From positions 620,001-684,000 of the forward strand of contig NZ_FYEY01000001.1 in NCBI RefSeq assembly GCF_900187385.1: a stretch of 64,000 nt of DNA. The letters are read 5' to 3'. This stretch comes from Streptomyces sp. 2114.4. GTDB lineage: Bacteria; Actinomycetota; Actinomycetes; Streptomycetales; Streptomycetaceae. Position numbers and translations under genes: made by a program. The notes below the pieces were generated by a model, which was given only the letters and a program-made list of their open reading frames with translations, was not told the origin of the DNA and made no database searches. Positions 36,582 to 43,907 of the stretch are shown here, one piece after another; position 1 is the first letter of the stretch; each line of letters starts with the position of its first letter.

Positions 36582-37967
36582 TTGACCTCGCACACCCCCC
36601 AACTCCACACCGGCAGCCATGACTTGCCGGTGTCGGACGCCCTCGCCGCCTTCATGACCGGCCGGTGGGCCGCCACCCCGCCCCCCGACGGGCCCCGCGT
36701 CCCGGGCTTCGCCCGGTTCGCCGGCCGCCGGGCCCGGCTCGCCGCCCGCTTCCCCGGCGAGCGACTGACCATTCCGGCAGGAGAGTTGAAGGTCCGCTCC
36801 CACGACTGCGATCACCGCTTCCGCCCGCACAGCGCCTACGCCTGGCTGACCGGGCTGACGGGCGAGGACCAGCCGGGGCACGTCCTGGTGCTGGAACCGG
36901 ACGGCGAGGCGGTGCTGTACCTGCGGCCGAGGCCGCCGCGGGACGGCGGTGGCGCGTTCTACCGCGACCGCCGTTACGGCGAGTTCTGGGTGGGCCGCCG
37001 CCCCGATCTCGCCGAGGCCGAACGCCGCACCGGCCTCCGGTGTGCGCACCTGGACGACTTCGCACCCCACCGGCCCGGACGGGACGCCGCGCACGACGCC
37101 GAACTCGCCTCCGTGCTCAGCGAGTTGCGGCTGGTGAAGGACGACTGGGAGGTGGCTCAGCTTCAGGAGGCCGTCGGGCACACCACCACCGGCTTCGAGG
37201 ATGTCGTACGGTCCCTGCCCGCCGCACTGCGCCACCCGCGCGGCGAACGCTGGATCGAGGGGGTCTTCCAGCTGCGCGCCCGCGCCGAGGGCAACGGCAC
37301 CGGGTACGAGACCATCGCCGCCGCCGGCGCCCATGCCTGTGTGCTCCACTGGACCCGCAACGACGGGCCGCTCGACCCCGGCCAGTTGCTGCTGCTGGAC
37401 GCGGGCGTGGAGACCGACACGCTGTACACCGCCGACCTCACCCGCACCCTGCCGCTCTCCGGACGCTTCTCCCCCGTCCAGCGCCGGGTGTACGAGCTGG
37501 TGCTCGCCGCGCAGGAGGCGGGCATCGCTGCTCTCAAGCCGGGCGCGAGCTTCCGGGACTTCCACCGGGCCTGTACGGGTGTCCTGGCCGAGGGGCTGGC
37601 CGACTGGGGCGTCCTGCGCATCCCGGCACGGGAGGCGCTGGCCGCCGACAGCGGCCTGTACCGGCGCTACACGCTGTGCAGTTCGGGCCATATGCTCGGC
37701 CTCGATGTGCACGACTGCGCACGGGCCCGCGCGGAGCAGTACCTGGACGGCGTCCTGGCGGAGGGGCAGGTCCTGACCGTCGAGCCGGGTCTGTATCTCC
37801 AGCCCGACGACGAGACCCTGCCACGCGAGCTGCGCGGTATCGGGGTCCGGATCGAGGACGATCTGGTGATCACGTCGGACGGTGCCCGGCTGATGTCGTC
37901 GGCGCTGCCGCGCACCGCCGACGGGGTGGAGGAGTGGATGGACGGGCTCCTCACCGGGCGGGCCTGA
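36582..37967 (+). CDS. pepP: Xaa-Pro aminopeptidase (M24B)
   Basis: 461 residues. Removes the N-terminal residue from peptides with proline in second position, working on collagen-derived peptides. N-terminal aminopeptidase-P domain (about 25-165), then pita-bread M24 domain whose metal ligands are visible: Asp in LLLDAGVET and Asp in TADLTRT, His in SSGHMLGLDVHD, and Glu in LTVEPGLY and GVRIEDD. The start is TTG, chosen because a textbook GGAGGT sits five bases ahead and no better start exists. Divergent from the collagenase gene, sharing its control region; no signal peptide, so it works in the cytoplasm. Confidence 0.92.
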   Translation: MTSHTPQLHTGSHDLPVSDALAAFMTGRWAATPPPDGPRVPGFARFAGRRARLAARFPGERLTIPAGELKVRSHDCDHRFRPHSAYAWLTGLTGEDQPGHVLVLEPDGEAVLYLRPRPPRDGGGAFYRDRRYGEFWVGRRPDLAEAERRTGLRCAHLDDFAPHRPGRDAAHDAELASVLSELRLVKDDWEVAQLQEAVGHTTTGFEDVVRSLPAALRHPRGERWIEGVFQLRARAEGNGTGYETIAAAGAHACVLHWTRNDGPLDPGQLLLLDAGVETDTLYTADLTRTLPLSGRFSPVQRRVYELVLAAQEAGIAALKPGASFRDFHRACTGVLAEGLADWGVLRIPAREALAADSGLYRRYTLCSSGHMLGLDVHDCARARAEQYLDGVLAEGQVLTVEPGLYLQPDDETLPRELRGIGVRIEDDLVITSDGARLMSSALPRTADGVEEWMDGLLTGRA

Positions 37968-38006
37968 GCGGGCCGACCGGGGCTGACCGGGCTGACCGTC
38001 GTCCGG

Positions 38007-38723
38007 TCAGCCCCGGCGGGCGGCCTGCGGCCGCTGCGGTCGAGGCACCAGCGGTTCCTCGCGGCCCTGGGCCCACAGCGAGCGGACATGACCGAGGTGG
38101 CGGGCCATACAGGCCTCGGCCGCCTCGGCGTCGCCCGTCAGCATCACATCGAGCAGTTCGACGTGCTCCTCGGCGGAGGGCAGCAGTTGGTTGCGCTCGT
38201 CGAGGCGGGTGAGGCCGTACAGCCGGGAGCGCTTGCGCAGGTCCCCGACGGTCTCGACCAGGCGGTCGTTGCCGCTGAGGCCGAGCAGTTCGAGGTGGAA
38301 GCGGCGGTCGGCCTCCAGGTAGCCGATGAGGTCGTGCGCGCGGGCGGCGGCGACGATCTCCAGGGCGGCAGGGCGCAGGGCCTCCAGCTGTGCCCGGTCG
38401 GCGGTACGGGTGACCTGGCCGACGACCGGGACCTCGATCAGGGCGCGGATCTCGGTGTACTGGTCGAGGTCGCGCTCGCTCACCTCGGTGATCCGGAAGC
38501 CCTTGTTGCGTACCGGCTCGACCAGCCCCTCGCGGGCGAGGTCGAGCATCGCCTCGCGCACGGGGGTGGCGGAGACCCCGAAGTCCGCGGCGAGGCCCGG
38601 GGCCGAGTAGACCGACCCCGGGCACAGCTCCCCCGCGATCAGGGCCGCGCGCAGTTGATGGGCGACCTGGTCGCGAAGCCGCTCCTGCGCGGTGATCAGG
38701 CTGCGGTGCTTGAGTTCACCCAT
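38007..38723 (-). CDS. GntR-family regulator, FadR/FCD subfamily
   Basis: 238 residues. N-terminal winged helix (about 15-75: LRAALIAGELCPGSVYSAPGLAADFGVSATPVREAM region), then an all-helical FCD ligand domain (about 90-225) with the metal-binding Asp/His set plausible in DRRFHLELLG and at MARHLGHV. Such proteins are usually repressors released by a catabolic intermediate. It follows the epimerase gene on the same strand, and a copy of the shared 12-bp motif lies 33 bases upstream of its start, suggesting autoregulation. The probable inducer is hydroxyproline or a pathway intermediate. Confidence 0.9.
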   Translation of the reverse strand: MGELKHRSLITAQERLRDQVAHQLRAALIAGELCPGSVYSAPGLAADFGVSATPVREAMLDLAREGLVEPVRNKGFRITEVSERDLDQYTEIRALIEVPVVGQVTRTADRAQLEALRPAALEIVAAARAHDLIGYLEADRRFHLELLGLSGNDRLVETVGDLRKRSRLYGLTRLDERNQLLPSAEEHVELLDVMLTGDAEAAEACMARHLGHVRSLWAQGREEPLVPRPQRPQAARRG

Positions 38724-38755
38724 CGTGGTCCTCCGAATTGGCGCGGAGTGCCAGC

Positions 38756-38767
38756 GTACAATGTCAC
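38756..38767. promoter_or_regulatory. candidate operator upstream of the GntR gene
   Basis: GTACAATGTCAC matches the GTNANNNGTCAC motif of the island. It is 33 bases upstream of the regulator start, in the 94-bp gap after the epimerase stop. Confidence 0.55.
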
Positions 38768-38817
38768 GTTGCGCGAACTTCCTGGTGGCGGGCGGCCGTC
38801 GGCCTCACGGCCGTGTG

Positions 38818-39819
38818 TCACAGCACGAACCCCGCGGGGAACGGGTCGGACGGGTCGAGGAAGTACTGCGCGGTGCCGGTCACCCAGGCCCGGCCGGTGA
38901 CGGTGGGGACGACGGCCGGGAACGGGCCGGCCGTGGTGGTGGAGACGAGGCGGCCGGTGAACTCCGTTCCGATGAACGACTCGTTGACGAAGTCCTGGTG
39001 GAGCGGGAGTTCGCCGCGTGCGTGCAGCTGCGCCATCCGTGCGGAGGTGCCCGTACCGCACGGCGAGCGGTCGAACCATCCGGGGTGGATGGCCATCGCG
39101 TGCCGGGAGCGGGAGGCGTTTGACCCCGGCGCGGCGAAGTAGACGTGCTTGAGGCCGCCGATCCGCTCGTCCTCGGGATGGACCGGTCGGTCGGTGGCGT
39201 TCACGGCTTCCATGAGGGCGAGTCCGGCGGCGAGGATGTCGTCCTTGCGGGCCCGGTCGAAGGGCAGGCCGACGCTGTCCAGCGGCAGGATCGCGTAGAA
39301 GTTGCCACCGAAAGCGAGGTCATAGCTCAGCGTGCCGTAGCCCGGGACGGCGATTTTGCGGTCCAGTCCGGCGCAGAAGGCGGGCACATTGGTGAGGGTG
39401 ACGGCCGTGGCCGCCCCGTCCCGCACCTGCACCTCCGCGGTGACCAGTCCGGCGGGGGTGTCGAGCCGCACCGTGGTCACGGGTTCCACGGCCTCCACCA
39501 TGCCGGTCTCGACGAGAACGGTGGCCACCCCGATCGTGCCGTGCCCGCACATGGGCAGGTAGCCGGAGACCTCGATGAACAGGACGCCGTAGTCGGCGTC
39601 GGGCCGGGTCGGCGGCTGGAGGATCGCACCGCTCATGGCGGCATGGCCGCGCGGCTCGTTCATCAACAGCGTGCGGAGGGCGTCGCGGTGCTCGGCGAAG
39701 TGCAGCCGGCGCTCGGCCATGGTGGCGCCGGGGACGGTGCCGATGCCGCCGGTGATGACGCGGGTGGGCATGCCCTCGGTGTGGGAGTCGACGGCGTGGA
39801 AGACATGGCGGGTGCGCAT
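38818..39819 (-). CDS. 4-hydroxyproline 2-epimerase (proline racemase family)
   Basis: 333 residues. Interconverts trans-4-hydroxy-L-proline and cis-4-hydroxy-D-proline without cofactor. Both catalytic cysteines of the racemase/epimerase class are present, Cys91 in MCGHGTIG and Cys254 in SPCGTGTSA, excluding the related dehydratase, in which the first Cys is Ser and the second Thr. DSHTEGMPTR opens the fold. The ATG follows GAAGGGGCT. It starts 13 bases after the stop of the DapA-like gene, so the two are one operon. Proline racemase activity cannot be excluded from sequence, but the neighbours favour hydroxyproline. Confidence 0.93.
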   Translation of the reverse strand: MRTRHVFHAVDSHTEGMPTRVITGGIGTVPGATMAERRLHFAEHRDALRTLLMNEPRGHAAMSGAILQPPTRPDADYGVLFIEVSGYLPMCGHGTIGVATVLVETGMVEAVEPVTTVRLDTPAGLVTAEVQVRDGAATAVTLTNVPAFCAGLDRKIAVPGYGTLSYDLAFGGNFYAILPLDSVGLPFDRARKDDILAAGLALMEAVNATDRPVHPEDERIGGLKHVYFAAPGSNASRSRHAMAIHPGWFDRSPCGTGTSARMAQLHARGELPLHQDFVNESFIGTEFTGRLVSTTTAGPFPAVVPTVTGRAWVTGTAQYFLDPSDPFPAGFVL

Positions 39820-39832
39820 GGCGAGCCCCTTC

Positions 39833-40741
39833 TCAGTGGTGGCCGTCGGCGAGGAGCTTTCCGGTGGCGGCACGGAGCGCGGCCGCGTGCTCGGTGGTGA
39901 GCGGGGAGCGTGGCGGGCGGGTCGGGCCGCCGCGGTGTCCGGCGAGGTCCATGGCGAGCTTGATCGCCTGCACGAACTCGGGCCGGGAGTCCCAGCGCAA
40001 CAGCGGGTGCAGGGCGCGGTAGAGCGGCCGCGCGGTGTCGAGGTCACCGGCGAGCGCGGCACGGTAGAGGGTGCCGCACGCCTCGGGCAGTGCGTTGGGG
40101 AAGCCCGCGATCCAGCCGACGGCACCGGCGAGGGCGAGTTCGAGCAGGACGTCGTCGGCGCCGATCAACAGGTCCAGTTCCGGGGCGACTTCGGCGATCT
40201 CGTAGGCCCTGCGGACATCGCCGCTGAATTCCTTGACGGCGACGATGCTGCCGTCGGCGTACAGGTCGGCGAGGAGGCCGGGGGTGAGGTCGACCTTGGT
40301 GTCGAAGGGGTTGTTGTAGGCGACGACGGGCAGGCCGGCCGCGGCCACCTCGGCGAAGTGGGCACGGACCGCGGCCGGTTCGGCGCGGTAGCCGTTGGGC
40401 GGCAGCAGCAGGACGGATCCGGCGCCCGCCTCGGCGGCCTGCTCGGCCCACCGGCGCGAGGCGGCACTGCCGTAGGCGGAGACCCCGGGCATCACCCGGT
40501 CGCCGTCACCGGCGGCCGCCACGGCGGTGCGGACGACCCGGGCGCGCTCGTCGTCGGTGAGCGTCTGGTACTCGCCGAGGGAGCCGTTGGGGACGACGCC
40601 GTCGCAGCCGGCGGCGAGCAGCCGGGCCACCTGGTCGGCGTAGGCGTCGTGGTCGACGGAGAGATCGTCACGGAAGGGGAGGGTGGTGGCAACCATGATG
40701 CCGTGCCAGGGACGGGTGCGGGTGCGGGTGCGGGTGACCAT
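39833..40741 (-). CDS. DapA-family deaminase, probable 1-pyrroline-4-hydroxy-2-carboxylate deaminase
   Basis: 302 residues, TIM barrel of the DHDPS/NAL family. Schiff-base Lys170 in VAVKEFSGD, Tyr142 in AYNNP, and the phosphate/carboxylate loop PNGSLGEYQTL (GSxGE). In hydroxyproline catabolism this family deaminates and dehydrates 1-pyrroline-4-hydroxy-2-carboxylate to 2-oxoglutarate semialdehyde. The ATG has AAGGAGA ahead. It is the first gene of a two-gene operon with the epimerase. Other DapA-family reactions (aldolases) remain possible; context decides. Confidence 0.88.
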   Translation of the reverse strand: MVTRTRTRTRPWHGIMVATTLPFRDDLSVDHDAYADQVARLLAAGCDGVVPNGSLGEYQTLTDDERARVVRTAVAAAGDGDRVMPGVSAYGSAASRRWAEQAAEAGAGSVLLLPPNGYRAEPAAVRAHFAEVAAAGLPVVAYNNPFDTKVDLTPGLLADLYADGSIVAVKEFSGDVRRAYEIAEVAPELDLLIGADDVLLELALAGAVGWIAGFPNALPEACGTLYRAALAGDLDTARPLYRALHPLLRWDSRPEFVQAIKLAMDLAGHRGGPTRPPRSPLTTEHAAALRAATGKLLADGHH

Positions 40742-40763
40742 GGGAAGTCTCCTTCTATGAGGT

Positions 40764-40798
40764 GTGACATTTTACTGAGCGCCCCAGAGGCTTGCCAA
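40764..40798 (-). promoter_or_regulatory. promoter and operator of the deaminase-epimerase operon
   Basis: On the minus strand TTGGCA (40798-40793) and TAAAAT (40774-40769) are 18 bases apart. The motif GTAAAATGTCAC (40775-40764) completely covers the -10 box, so a bound regulator would block RNA polymerase. The flanks (CAGTAAAATGTCACACCTC) match the site at 43782-43800 at 16 of 19 positions. Confidence 0.65.
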
Positions 40799-40815
40799 GG
40801 ACGCCCGGAATCGAA

Positions 40816-42210
40816 CTAACCCTGCTCGTCCGCGAGTTCCCCCAGGACCACGGGACAGGCGAGGGGTCTGCGATCGGCCGCGGGTCCGGCCTGACCCGCG
40901 AGGCGGGCCACCGCGGGGCCGCACATCCGCCCCTGGCACCAGCCCATTCCGGCCCGGGTGAGCAGTTTGACGGTACGGGTGTCGCGGGCGCCGAGACCGG
41001 ATACGGCGTCCTGGACCCGGCCGGCCGTGACCTCCTCGCAGCGGCAGACCTCGGTGTCCGCACGGAGCCAACCGGTCCAGCCGGGGCCCGGCGCATGCGC
41101 GGCGGCCATGGTCCGGGCGAACCTCCGCAACCGGTCCCGGCGACGGCGCAGCGAGCCGTGGACACCCCGGCCCGCAATGCTGTACGCCGCCAACTCACCC
41201 TCCACAAAAGCAAGTTCCGCACCCCCGACACCCCCGGCCTCACCGGCCGCCCAGACGCCGTCGACCGTCGTCCGCTGCTGGTCGTCGAGCACCAGCGCCC
41301 AGGTGCCGTCCGGAGTACGACGGGTGGCGCAGCCCAGTGCCGTGGCCGGCTCCAGTTGCGGTACGAGCCCGTGTCCGACGGCGAGCGCATCGCAGGGGAT
41401 GCGCAGCCCGGTTCCGGGCAGCGGCCGCCAGTCCCGGTCGAGCCGGGACAGGGTGACGGCCTCGACCCGGTCGGTGCCGTGCACGGCGGTGACCGCGCTG
41501 CGGGAGCGGAGGCGTACGCCGTGACGGAGCAGGGTCACCGCGTGACCGGCCCCTTCGGCGAGCTTGCGGGGGTTGGCGGCAAGCGTGCGCGGGGCGCGGG
41601 CGTATCCCGCGTAGCCGCTCGCCTCGGCGACCACCGGCACGGTGGCGCCGGCCGCGGCGAGCGAGCCCGCGACGGCGAGCAGCAGCGGCCCGCTGCCGGC
41701 GACCACGATCCGCCGCCCCGGCAGCACCAGCCCCGCCTTGAGCATGGCCTGCGCGCCTCCCGCCCCCACGACACCGGGCACCGTCCAGCCGGGGAAGGGC
41801 AGTTGACGCTCGTACGCGCCGGTGGCGAGGAGCACGTGCCGCGCCCGCACCTCGGCCCGGCCCTGCCCGCCGTCGGGCCCGGTGACCGCGTGCACGGTCC
41901 AGTGCGCCGGGTCCCGGGTGACGGCCCAGACGTGGTGTGCCGCGAAGTGTCTCACCCGGCCTGCGGCGACTTGCGCGTCCAGCCGTGCGGTGCGCCGCGC
42001 GAAGGCGCGCCAGGAGTGGTGCAGTGCCTCGGGGCGGGCGGCGCCCAGCCCGGGAGCCGGCTGCCGGTAGAACTGTCCGCCGGGCCGCGCGGCCGCGTCG
42101 ACGAGTGCCACCCGCAGCCCGGAGCCGGCGGCGGTGACGGCGGCGGCGAGCCCGGCCGGCCCCGCGCCGATGACCACGAGGTCGTGGGTGTCAGACGGTG
42201 AGATCGGCAT
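40816..42210 (-). CDS. FAD-dependent oxidoreductase with BFD-like 2Fe-2S domain (D-hydroxyproline dehydrogenase alpha-type subunit)
   Basis: 464 residues. FAD motif VVIGAGPAGLAAAV at the N-terminus, a second dinucleotide motif (VVAGSGPLLLAVAG) near residue 170, and a C-terminal BFD-like iron-sulfur domain with cysteines at about 389, 391, 424 and 429 (CRCEE ... GWCQGRMCG). It corresponds to the NAD(P)/FAD subunit of heteromeric sarcosine-oxidase-like and D-hydroxyproline dehydrogenases. The ATG has GGAGGGAG ahead and overlaps the 2Fe-2S gene by 20 bases. Electrons likely pass from the DAO-like subunit through the iron-sulfur centres to this subunit. Confidence 0.9.
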   Translation of the reverse strand: MPISPSDTHDLVVIGAGPAGLAAAVTAAGSGLRVALVDAAARPGGQFYRQPAPGLGAARPEALHHSWRAFARRTARLDAQVAAGRVRHFAAHHVWAVTRDPAHWTVHAVTGPDGGQGRAEVRARHVLLATGAYERQLPFPGWTVPGVVGAGGAQAMLKAGLVLPGRRIVVAGSGPLLLAVAGSLAAAGATVPVVAEASGYAGYARAPRTLAANPRKLAEGAGHAVTLLRHGVRLRSRSAVTAVHGTDRVEAVTLSRLDRDWRPLPGTGLRIPCDALAVGHGLVPQLEPATALGCATRRTPDGTWALVLDDQQRTTVDGVWAAGEAGGVGGAELAFVEGELAAYSIAGRGVHGSLRRRRDRLRRFARTMAAAHAPGPGWTGWLRADTEVCRCEEVTAGRVQDAVSGLGARDTRTVKLLTRAGMGWCQGRMCGPAVARLAGQAGPAADRRPLACPVVLGELADEQG

Positions 42211-42511
42211 GCCCGTCTCCCTCCTGGGTGGTGATCGTGTCCCCGGGCCGGGCGGGCACCAGGCAGGCCCGCTGATTGGGTTGGCCGTTGACGGTGGCCA
42301 GACAGTCGAAGCAGGCGCCGATCCCGCAGAAGGCCCCGCGCGGCCGCCCGTCGCGGCGTGTGGTCCGCCAGGAGAGCACACCGGCCGCCCAGAGCGCGGC
42401 GGCGATGCTCTGACCGGGCAGCGCGGGCAGCGGCCGCCCGTCGAACCGGATCTCGAACGCCGGTCCCGGCGCGGCCCGTACGACATCGGCGGGGGTGCGG
42501 CGACGGGTCAT
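42191..42511 (-). CDS. 2Fe-2S ferredoxin-like subunit (gamma-type)
   Basis: 106 residues of the Fer2_4 family, with cluster ligands Cys62, Cys67, Cys70 and Cys83 in FCGIGACFDCLATVNGQPNQ and the following RAC. Start at the ATG with GAGGAG seven bases ahead; an alternative ATG at 42580 overlaps the DAO stop as ATGA but its ribosome site is too close. It sits between the two flavoprotein genes, the usual order of three-subunit D-hydroxyproline dehydrogenases, and overlaps the next gene. Confidence 0.9.
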   Translation of the reverse strand: MTRRRTPADVVRAAPGPAFEIRFDGRPLPALPGQSIAAALWAAGVLSWRTTRRDGRPRGAFCGIGACFDCLATVNGQPNQRACLVPARPGDTITTQEGDGHADLTV

Positions 42512-42576
42512 CCCCAAGCTCCTCTCGGTGGTGGTGTGCGGGCGGGCGGACGAAGGCACCGGCAGGGCGGGCAGCG

Positions 42577-43779
42577 TCATACCTCCCCCGCCCCTTCCTC
42601 CCCTGCCTCTTCCTCCCCCGCGCCTTCGCCGAACCGGTCCGGGCGGAACGGCCGCGCGTCCAGCGGACCGGGCGTCCCCGTCAGCGCGTGGGCGATCAGC
42701 CGGCCGGTGGCCGGGGCGAGTCCGATGCCCGCGCCCTCGTGGCCGCAGGCGTGCAGCAGGCCCGGCAGGCGCGGGTCGGGGCCGATCGCCGGGAGGTGGT
42801 CGGGGAGGTAGGGGCGGAACCCCTGATAGGTGCGCATCACCCGGACGCCTGCCAATACGGGGAACAGGGCTGCGGCTTGGGCGGCGAGCCGGCGCAGCAC
42901 CCCGACCGAGAGCGTGCGGTCGAAGCCGATCCGTTCCCGGCTGGCACCGATCAGGACCGGTCCGGCCGGGGTGCCCTCGACGACGGCGGAGGTCTGCAGC
43001 GCCGCCGATCCGCTGGCCACATCGGCGACATAGTCCGCGGCGTAGACCTTGCGGCGTACGACACGCGGCAGCGGCTCGGTCACCAGCACACATCCCCGGC
43101 GGGGCAGGACGGGGACCCGCACCCCCGCGAGCGAGGCCAGCCGGCCGGCCCAGGTGCCGGTGGCGTTCACCACCGCGGGGGCCAGGATGTCGCCCCGCGG
43201 GGTACGGACGCCCCGTACCGTCCCGCCGGGCCCCCGCAGGACGGTCGTGACCTCCGTGCCCAGGTGCAGCCGCGCCCCGGAGGCACGCAGCAGATATGCA
43301 GCGGCCAGGGCGGGCTGGACCTGGGCGTCCTGCGGGTAGAGGACGCCTCCGGCGAGGCCGGGCGCCAGATGCGGTTCCGCGTCCCGCAGCCGGTCGGCAA
43401 CAAGGCAGTCGCTCCGCACACCTGCCCTGCCCTGCGCCGCGCGGAAGGCGCGCAGCGCCGCCATGCCGGGTTCGTCGGAGGCGACGACCAACCCGCCCTT
43501 CGCCTCGTACTCGATCTCCGGCGGCAGCTCGGCGGCGAGTTCCCGCCACAACCGGAGGGAGAGCAGCGCGAGTTCGAGTTCGGGTCCCGGCTCCTTGTCG
43601 GAGACGAGCAGATTCCCCTCGCCGGCGCCGGTGGTACCGCCCGCGACGGATCCGCGGTCGACGACGGCGACATCAAGGCCGGACCGGCCGGCGTAGTAGG
43701 CACAGGCGGCGCCGACCACTCCGGCCCCGACGATGACCACATCCGGAGCATCCAAAGACTGTCTGTGTCTCGTGGGCAC
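42577..43779 (-). CDS. DAO-family FAD oxidoreductase (D-hydroxyproline dehydrogenase beta-type catalytic subunit)
   Basis: 400 residues, glycine/sarcosine-oxidase-like. N-terminal FAD motif VVIVGAGVVGAACAYY, glycine-rich GSVAGGTTGAGEGNL (flavin contact), and C-terminal ACGHEGAGIGLAPATG. This subunit would oxidise cis-4-hydroxy-D-proline to 1-pyrroline-4-hydroxy-2-carboxylate. The GTG start lies only three bases from the shared operator motif, so the leader would be very short or absent. First gene of the three-gene oxidoreductase operon. Confidence 0.9.
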   Translation of the reverse strand: MPTRHRQSLDAPDVVIVGAGVVGAACAYYAGRSGLDVAVVDRGSVAGGTTGAGEGNLLVSDKEPGPELELALLSLRLWRELAAELPPEIEYEAKGGLVVASDEPGMAALRAFRAAQGRAGVRSDCLVADRLRDAEPHLAPGLAGGVLYPQDAQVQPALAAAYLLRASGARLHLGTEVTTVLRGPGGTVRGVRTPRGDILAPAVVNATGTWAGRLASLAGVRVPVLPRRGCVLVTEPLPRVVRRKVYAADYVADVASGSAALQTSAVVEGTPAGPVLIGASRERIGFDRTLSVGVLRRLAAQAAALFPVLAGVRVMRTYQGFRPYLPDHLPAIGPDPRLPGLLHACGHEGAGIGLAPATGRLIAHALTGTPGPLDARPFRPDRFGEGAGEEEAGEEGAGEV

Positions 43780-43781
43780 TT

Positions 43782-43800
43782 CAGTAATATGTCACACAAC
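43782..43800 (-). promoter_or_regulatory. candidate operator at the oxidoreductase operon
   Basis: CAGTAATATGTCACACAAC contains GTAATATGTCAC (43784-43795), the island motif; its core GTAA-N4-TCAC is itself partly palindromic (GTRA-N4-TYAC). TATTAC on the minus strand within it is the only plausible -10 box, with a weak TTCCGG 18 bases upstream. Confidence 0.6.
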
Positions 43801-43907
43801 ACAGGCTCCGGAAAGAGGACTTGGCGGACTGCCGTCCTCATGGCTTCGCCATCAGCCCTGACGGCCCCGGGGCGCCGGAGGGGTACGGGCAATGCCGACG
43901 GCGGTGG

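Noticed and set aside
42191..42580. Start of the 2Fe-2S subunit at 42580 (ATGA overlap with the DAO stop)
   Set aside because: The GGAGG there abuts the ATG with almost no spacing, whereas 42511 has GAGGAG seven bases ahead; recorded as an alternative.
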